This document shows, piece by piece, positions 59,638 to 64,000 of a DNA stretch of 64,000 nucleotides. Both the position numbers and the translations under genes were made by a program. This stretch comes from Flavobacterium denitrificans DSM 15936 (GTDB lineage Bacteria; Bacteroidota; Bacteroidia; Flavobacteriales; Flavobacteriaceae), in contig NZ_AUDL01000015.1 in assembly GCF_000425445.1 (NCBI RefSeq), positions 40,225 to 104,224 of the forward strand. The letters are read 5' to 3'. How positions within the stretch are numbered: the first letter of the stretch is position 1; the number at the start of each line of letters is the position of its first letter. Under the pieces are notes generated by a model that saw only the letters and a list, made by a program, of their open reading frames with translations, did no database searches and was not told where the DNA came from.

Positions 59638-61054
59638 TTTGCTGAATTATTAAGTTGTATATTTCGATATATTCTTGGCACACACTTTCCCAGGAATGAT
59701 CTGCTGACATTCCTCTTTTTAAAACTTTATTGAAATTTATTTTATCATCGTACAGCTTTACCGCACGATTTATCGAATAACAAATATCGCCAACCGAAGC
59801 CTGATCGTGGCAAACACCATTTCCTTCATCACCAAAATCAATCACTGTATCTCTTAATCCCCCAGTTCTTCTAACAATTGGAACTGTACCATATCGCATA
59901 GCGTACATTTGATTCAAACCACAAGGCTCTACTCTTGAAGGCATTAGAATAAAATCGGAACCAGCATAAATTAAATGAGCCAAATCTTCATTATATCCAA
60001 TAAAAACGTTGTAATTACCTTTATAATCATTGCGTAATTGTGTCAATTGTGCTTCTATTTCTGAATTTCCGGATCCTAAAATTAAAATATTAATATTTTC
60101 AAAATTTTCAGATAATGCTAACGCCGAAGCTTGTGGCAACAAATCCCCTCCTTTTTCTTCAAATAAACGTCCTATAAAACTAAATAAAGGTTTTGTAGGA
60201 TCTAATTCAAATTGTTCACAGAGCTTTTCTTTATTTTTTTGTTTTCCAAATTCAAAAGTTTCAATCGAATAATGATGTTCAATCATTTGATCTTTTGATG
60301 GATCCCAAACTTCAATATCAATTCCGTTTAAAATTCCTTTAGATTTATTTCGAACCGAATTAAACAATCCTTCTAATCCGTTTGCATAGCGATTTATTTC
60401 ATTAAGATAACTCGGAGAAACAGTCGTAACAGCATGCGCGCATTTAACTCCCACCGCTAATGAATTTATCGAATGATTCCATTCTAAAAACCCAACATGG
60501 ATCAAATCAAATTCTGGCAAATAATGCAGTTTATCAAATCCAAACCATCCTTGATATAAACCATTATGGATTGTAATGGCCGTTTTTACATTTCGTAAAC
60601 TTTCGTATTTATAAGCATACTTTATTAAAAACGGAACAACTCCCGTATGATGATCATGACAATTTATTATTCCCGGAACTTTACTGCGAGCAACAATCCA
60701 ATCTAAACTTGCAATTTGGAAAGATAGAAAACGTTCAATATCATCTTCATAGCCATAAACATTTGGCCTATCAAACAATTCTTTAATTTCAATCAAATAA
60801 AGCTCATAGCCAAGCTTATCAGAAGTCTCTTTTAAAACACTAAATGGAAAATTAAAATTTCCTAATTTGACATTTCCCCAATGCACGCATTCAAAATCAT
60901 TTTCTTTTCTGAATTTGGTATCATAACAAGGAACAACGACTCTTACCTGATGTCCTGCATTAGTCTGATATTTTGGCAACGCTCCAACAACATCGGCCAA
61001 TCCCCCCACTTTTGCCATTGGGTAACATTCTGCGCTTAAATGAAATATTTCCAT
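59627..61054 (-). CDS. glgA: Glycogen (starch) synthase
   Basis: Transfers glucose from ADP-glucose to the non-reducing end of an alpha-1,4 glucan. The 475-residue GT5 enzyme has the K15-V-G-G-L-A-D-V ADP-glucose motif at the N-terminus. The first Rossmann domain runs to about residue 240, and the second contains FSFIGRLFEEKGGDLL and the C-terminal MPSRVEPCGLNQMYAMRYGTVPIV motif. It is the first gene of the glgA-glgC-glgB run. The upstream gap to the divergent hydrolase holds the promoters, though no clear TAnnTTTG box is seen. Confidence 0.95.
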   Translation of the reverse strand: MEIFHLSAECYPMAKVGGLADVVGALPKYQTNAGHQVRVVVPCYDTKFRKENDFECVHWGNVKLGNFNFPFSVLKETSDKLGYELYLIEIKELFDRPNVYGYEDDIERFLSFQIASLDWIVARSKVPGIINCHDHHTGVVPFLIKYAYKYESLRNVKTAITIHNGLYQGWFGFDKLHYLPEFDLIHVGFLEWNHSINSLAVGVKCAHAVTTVSPSYLNEINRYANGLEGLFNSVRNKSKGILNGIDIEVWDPSKDQMIEHHYSIETFEFGKQKNKEKLCEQFELDPTKPLFSFIGRLFEEKGGDLLPQASALALSENFENINILILGSGNSEIEAQLTQLRNDYKGNYNVFIGYNEDLAHLIYAGSDFILMPSRVEPCGLNQMYAMRYGTVPIVRRTGGLRDTVIDFGDEGNGVCHDQASVGDICYSINRAVKLYDDKINFNKVLKRGMSADHSWESVCQEYIEIYNLIIQQNEV

Positions 61055-61192
61055 CCTAAAATTTTATAACAGTATTAAATAGTAATTGTTGATTTATTTT
61101 TTTCTACAGCTAATCAATAATATGCTATTTTTATGTTCTTTAAATTTAGGAAAAAATAAGGAGAATCAAGCTCTCAAAAAAAAATTATCAAT

Positions 61193-62059
61193 ATGTCAAA
61201 AAAGGAAAGTAATCCTACTAAATCATTAAAAATTCCACAGTTTATTATTATATCCTGTAAAATTTGCGCTTTTATTTCAACCAAATTGGTTACTTCATAT
61301 GCAGCAAAATTGTTTACAACGCCTATAAAACATAAGGTTCCAAAACGAGAACTTGAGATGGATTCTAAAAGCATTCACAAAATAATTCATGTACCAGCAA
61401 TAAACAAAAACATTGTAACGTACCAATATGGAGAAAGCAATCGTAAGGTTTTATTAGTTCATGGATGGTCTGGAAGAGGCACACAACTATTTAAAATAGC
61501 AGATGAACTTTTAAAAAATGGTTTTTCAACAGTGAGTTTTGACGCTCCTGCACATGGAAAATCTCGAGGAAAATCCACGATAATGTCTGAGTTTATTGCC
61601 TCTATATTAGAAATAGAAAAACAATTTGGCCCATTTGAGATTGCAATTGGTCATTCGCTTGGCGGAATGTCAGTTCTAAATGCAATTAAAGACGGACTTC
61701 AAGTAAACAAAGCAGTTATTATTGGAAGCGGTGATATTGTACAAGATATTTTAGATGAGTTTATCTCAAAATTGGGTTTAAAACAAGAAATCAGCGAATG
61801 TCTTCGTGATCGTTTTGAGGAAAAATATCAAGTAAAAATGGATGATTTTTCAGCATATCGAGCGGCGCAAAAAGTAAAAATTCCAGTTTTAGTAATTCAT
61901 GATAATGATGATCCTGAAGTTCTTGTTAAAGCAGGAATTCATATCCATCAAAATCTTCAAAATGGAACATTATACCTAACTGATGGTTTAGGTCATCGAA
62001 AAATACTTGGAAATCAAATTGTTATCAAAACGACTCTAGATTTCATCAAAACTAACTAA
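61193..62059 (+). CDS. Alpha/beta hydrolase
   Basis: A 288-residue hydrolase. The oxyanion segment is VHGWSGRG (residues 89-96). The nucleophile elbow is G153-H-S155-L-G-G. The acid lies at VIHDNDDPEV (Asp237 or Asp239) and His268 is in GLGHRK. The N-terminal 60 residues include a hydrophobic stretch (FIIISCKICAFIS) that may anchor it in the membrane. Substrate unknown. It is divergent from glgA. Confidence 0.85.
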   Translation: MSKKESNPTKSLKIPQFIIISCKICAFISTKLVTSYAAKLFTTPIKHKVPKRELEMDSKSIHKIIHVPAINKNIVTYQYGESNRKVLLVHGWSGRGTQLFKIADELLKNGFSTVSFDAPAHGKSRGKSTIMSEFIASILEIEKQFGPFEIAIGHSLGGMSVLNAIKDGLQVNKAVIIGSGDIVQDILDEFISKLGLKQEISECLRDRFEEKYQVKMDDFSAYRAAQKVKIPVLVIHDNDDPEVLVKAGIHIHQNLQNGTLYLTDGLGHRKILGNQIVIKTTLDFIKTN

Positions 62060-62108
62060 TTTTGTGATAGTTGCATTTTTATCATGATTAACTTAAGAGA
62101 AATTTGAT

Positions 62109-62753
62109 ATGAATTTATTTGGAGAAACATCAGATTGGGAAACTAAATTAGAACCAATTTTAAAGAAATATAAAGGAAAAAGTCACCCTCTAGAATATCA
62201 AAATACATATCAATTATTGGTAATGGTAATTTTATCTGCCCAAGATTCTGATGCTAATATTAATAAAATAGCGCCTGGTTTATTTGAAAAATTTCCAACT
62301 TTAAAAAGTTTATCACGAACAGATATTGAAACATTAATTCCTTATATAAGTAAAGTTCGTAATTTCGGGACAAAAGCCAATTGGATATTAGAAATTGCAA
62401 AAACAATTCAAAATGATGACGATATTCCTTTAACAATGCAAGGACTAACAGCTCTAAAAGGAGTTGGTAGAAAATCTGCAAATGTAATTTTAAGGGAAAC
62501 TGGAAGACCCGCCGAAGGTATTATTGCTGATTTACATGTTATTCGTGTTGCCCCAAGAATTGGAATTATTAAAGAAGCAAAAGACGGAAATAAAGTAGAA
62601 AAAGATTTGATGCAAGTTTTGCCAAAAAATATCTGGTCAGAAATTGGAATGGCAATTTCTTTTTTAGGAAGAGAAACATGCAGACCAAAACCAAAATGCG
62701 AAGAATGTCTCTTAGCAGATATTTGTTTTTATTATGCTACAGAAGTCGCATAA
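62109..62753 (+). CDS. Endonuclease III-like HhH-GPD DNA glycosylase
   Basis: A 214-residue base-excision repair enzyme candidate with a helix-hairpin-helix LKGVGRKSAN. Lys122 and Asp141 correspond to the catalytic Lys120/Asp138 of E. coli Nth. Four cysteines (191, 197, 200, 206) give C-x5-C-x2-C-x5-C, one residue shorter in the first spacing than the usual C-x6-C-x2-C-x5-C iron-sulfur site. The motif around Asp141 reads ADLHVIR instead of VDTHV. These changes suggest a divergent subfamily, so the lesion range may differ. It starts 49 bases after the hydrolase gene, with a TAATTTTG box at 62057-62064. Confidence 0.85.
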   Translation: MNLFGETSDWETKLEPILKKYKGKSHPLEYQNTYQLLVMVILSAQDSDANINKIAPGLFEKFPTLKSLSRTDIETLIPYISKVRNFGTKANWILEIAKTIQNDDDIPLTMQGLTALKGVGRKSANVILRETGRPAEGIIADLHVIRVAPRIGIIKEAKDGNKVEKDLMQVLPKNIWSEIGMAISFLGRETCRPKPKCEECLLADICFYYATEVA

Positions 62754-62760
62754 TAAAAAT

Positions 62761-63198
62761 CTACTTTCTTCTAGTGTCAATTAAATAAATAATTCTCCAA
62801 GAATCTTTTTCTTTAAACAAAGTAAAAGTATTTACGCCCGTATGACTTAATTTTTCATTCAAATAAAACTCATATGGAGCCCAAACATGAGCCATTGTAC
62901 CATCAATTTGAATATTATAGCTCAAAATCTTCTCTTGAAATTTCATGCTTGATGGAATTGATGCAATAGATTTGTAAAAAGCACTTGCCTTTTCATCTGA
63001 CAATTTATTTCCTTTGGTAAAACTTTCTGAAATAGACTGCAAAATAATTCGATCAGAACAAACCGATTTTATTTTAGTAGAATCTTTTTGATGAAATCCT
63101 TCAAAAAACACTTCTATAGTTTTTTGAACTTCTTGCTTTTGTGCATTCGCAGTTAATCCTAATAGTAAGAAGCAAATAATTATATATTTCATAATCAT
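62761..63198 (-). CDS. NTF2-like (SnoaL-type) secreted protein
   Basis: A 145-residue protein with a signal peptide (about 1-19, ending ANAQ). A cone-shaped alpha+beta fold is suggested by QKTIEVFFEGFHQKDSTKIKSV at the start and the strand pair AHVWAPYEFYLNEKLSHTGVNTFTLFKEKDSWRI at the end. The fold is used by many enzymes and binding proteins, so function is open. An alternative start at the third codon (63192) is equally possible. It lies 6 bases after the DUF1569 gene, so the two share a transcript. Confidence 0.75.
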   Translation of the reverse strand: MIMKYIIICFLLLGLTANAQKQEVQKTIEVFFEGFHQKDSTKIKSVCSDRIILQSISESFTKGNKLSDEKASAFYKSIASIPSSMKFQEKILSYNIQIDGTMAHVWAPYEFYLNEKLSHTGVNTFTLFKEKDSWRIIYLIDTRRK

Positions 63199-63204
63199 CG
63201 ATTT

Positions 63205-63657
63205 TTAAACGCCAAATTGAGAAAGATGATGATCTAAATGTTTTGCAAACATAATATTCCATTCTTTAGAATTCAGTTTACCAAACGAAAGTGACTCTTT
63301 TTCATTAAATTCACTTTCGCCTAATTCCTGAGTTTTAATAATATACTTGATTAGTCGCTCTTTTTCAAAATCAAAATTACAGTCTCTTGAAATAATAAAT
63401 TGAGGAGCAGTTCTAATATTTCTAGTATAAGGCACTTCATTAATTACATTTTTCTTTACAAATGATTTTAAAAAGAATTTCATAAAAGCATTAGGTTTCT
63501 TATGAATATTATCATACACCATTTCATAAGTGACATTGCAGTGAGCCAGCATTTGATTGACAGACATTTTACCCCAAAGTGGCTGAGAATCATTTTTTAA
63601 TTGATTGATACGATTTATGAATTCGTCAGAATCATCTTTTGAGAAAATGTTTTTCAT
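63205..63657 (-). CDS. DUF1569 protein (DinB-like fold)
   Basis: A 150-residue protein with the DUF1569/DinB-like four-helix pattern: FINRINQLKNDSQPLWGKMSVNQMLAHC, where His is a likely metal ligand. The C-terminal KHLDHHLSQFGV supplies further His. Such proteins are related to thiol-dependent metal enzymes, but no reaction is known for this family. A TATTTTTG box (complement of 63684-63691) lies upstream. Confidence 0.82.
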   Translation of the reverse strand: MKNIFSKDDSDEFINRINQLKNDSQPLWGKMSVNQMLAHCNVTYEMVYDNIHKKPNAFMKFFLKSFVKKNVINEVPYTRNIRTAPQFIISRDCNFDFEKERLIKYIIKTQELGESEFNEKESLSFGKLNSKEWNIMFAKHLDHHLSQFGV

Positions 63658-63756
63658 AATTATTCCACATAAAGTAGCAAAAGCAAAAATAGAGAATTAT
63701 TTCTCTTAAAAATAAGTTATTTGAATTTTACAGCTAAAATTTTCAAAACCGATACA

Positions 63757-63790
63757 AAACAAAAAACCCCGTCCGATACGGACAGGGTTT
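63757..63790 (-). terminator. rRNA operon terminator
   Basis: aaaacccc-gtccg pairs with cggac-agggtttt (one mismatch). The A-run at 63751-63764 is the T-run on the minus strand. It follows the 5S gene. Confidence 0.85.
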
Positions 63791-63798
63791 TCAAAAGA

Positions 63799-63906
63799 AA
63801 GGCGACGACATACTCTCCCACAATGATGCAGTACCATCTGCGCAGGCGGGCTTAACTTCTCTGTTCGGGATGGGAAGAGGTGAGCCCCGCCGCAATAACC
63901 ACCTTA
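63799..63906 (-). rRNA. rrf: 5S ribosomal RNA
   Basis: On the minus strand the sequence has the usual 5S landmarks: an aaggtgg 5' end, cacctcttcccatcccgaac (loop B/C), agaagttaagcc and the 3' half ggtactgcat...gggagagtatgtcgtcgcc. The 5' and 3' ends pair. Length is about 108 bases. The ends are placed by eye and may be off by a few bases. The 23S gene must lie to the right, beyond 64000. Confidence 0.95.
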
Positions 63907-64000
63907 AGGTCGTTCGTTGCTTGGGCAACTTTTTAATTAATAATTGATAATTGACAATTGATAATTAAAACAATATCTTAACATACTGAGATAAAGAAAA
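63907..64000 (-). other. 23S-5S spacer of the rRNA operon
   Basis: AT-rich spacer with a small gttgc-ttgg-gcaac hairpin (63916-63929), probably for processing, and alternating taattgataattgacaattgataatt repeats (about 63938-63968). No 23S sequence is yet visible at the edge of the window. Confidence 0.7.

Noticed and set aside
63938..63968. taattgataattgacaatt repeat as an attachment site or origin
   Set aside because: Low-complexity AT-rich sequence inside an rRNA spacer. Similar short runs occur elsewhere (for example near 11097). No DnaA boxes or integrase nearby.

Overview
The window is a stretch of Bacteroidota chromosome, almost certainly Flavobacterium or a close relative. The evidence is the low G+C content, A-rich ribosome-binding regions without clear Shine-Dalgarno sequences, promoters of the Bacteroidetes type (TTG, about 19 bases, then TAnnTTTG), the type IX secretion/gliding protein PorQ next to cmk and lon, and families typical of the group (DUF3667, DUF2911, DUF1684, DUF2807, BlaI-M56 pairs). 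The content is mostly chromosomal housekeeping. I see no insertion sequence, prophage, CRISPR array or tRNA.

Layout. 1-9.7 kb: end of a GNAT acetyltransferase, a secreted glutathione peroxidase, an ECF sigma/anti-sigma pair, DoxX and DUF3667 membrane proteins, a fused ResB-CcsA cytochrome c assembly protein, and a GH28 pectinase behind a promoter with a palindromic operator. 9.8-14.4 kb: a run of plus-strand genes (DUF2520 Rossmann protein, KdsC-like phosphatase, UbiA prenyltransferase, Maf, MscS, AI-2E exporter). 14.5-25.8 kb: envelope proteins (a POTRA/beta-barrel protein, a His-rich secreted protein, a propeller lipoprotein, a PIG-L deacetylase followed by a 35-residue membrane peptide and a sodium:solute symporter) and several hypothetical proteins, including an orphan four-helix-bundle sensor. 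25.9-30.9 kb: DUF2911, HAD phosphatase, TcdA, TatD and DUF1684 on the minus strand, then a divergent MFS transporter.

31-38.4 kb: two tandem copies of a BlaI repressor/M56 membrane protease pair with nearly identical DNA-binding domains but very different periplasmic tails, a conserved 47-residue protein, an EamA exporter, a fasciclin protein, and two tandem ExbD-like proteins that lack the aspartate on which ExbD proton motors depend. 38.5-48.1 kb (minus): ribosomal protein S1 with a structured leader, a HigBA-type toxin-antitoxin pair, a nucleoside transporter, cmk, an L,D-transpeptidase, porQ and lon.

48.4-52.7 kb: a second ECF sigma factor followed by a single-TM protein and two secreted beta-repeat proteins (DUF4097, DUF2807), then a UMF1-type transporter. 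52.9-61 kb (minus): an M48 lipoprotein protease, then the glycogen set: GH31 alpha-glucosidase, glgB, glgC and glgA. 61.2-63.7 kb: an alpha/beta hydrolase, an endonuclease III-like glycosylase, an NTF2-like secreted protein and a DUF1569 protein. The window ends in the 3' part of an rRNA operon on the minus strand (terminator, 5S rRNA, spacer).

The most interesting material is regulatory or duplicated: a two-copy intergenic element whose predicted helices differ by compensatory changes, the BlaI operators on the promoter of the duplicated BlaI-M56 locus, the methionine-heptad tail of the second M56 protein, and the aspartate-less ExbD pair. Family names rest on motifs read by eye. No database search was possible.
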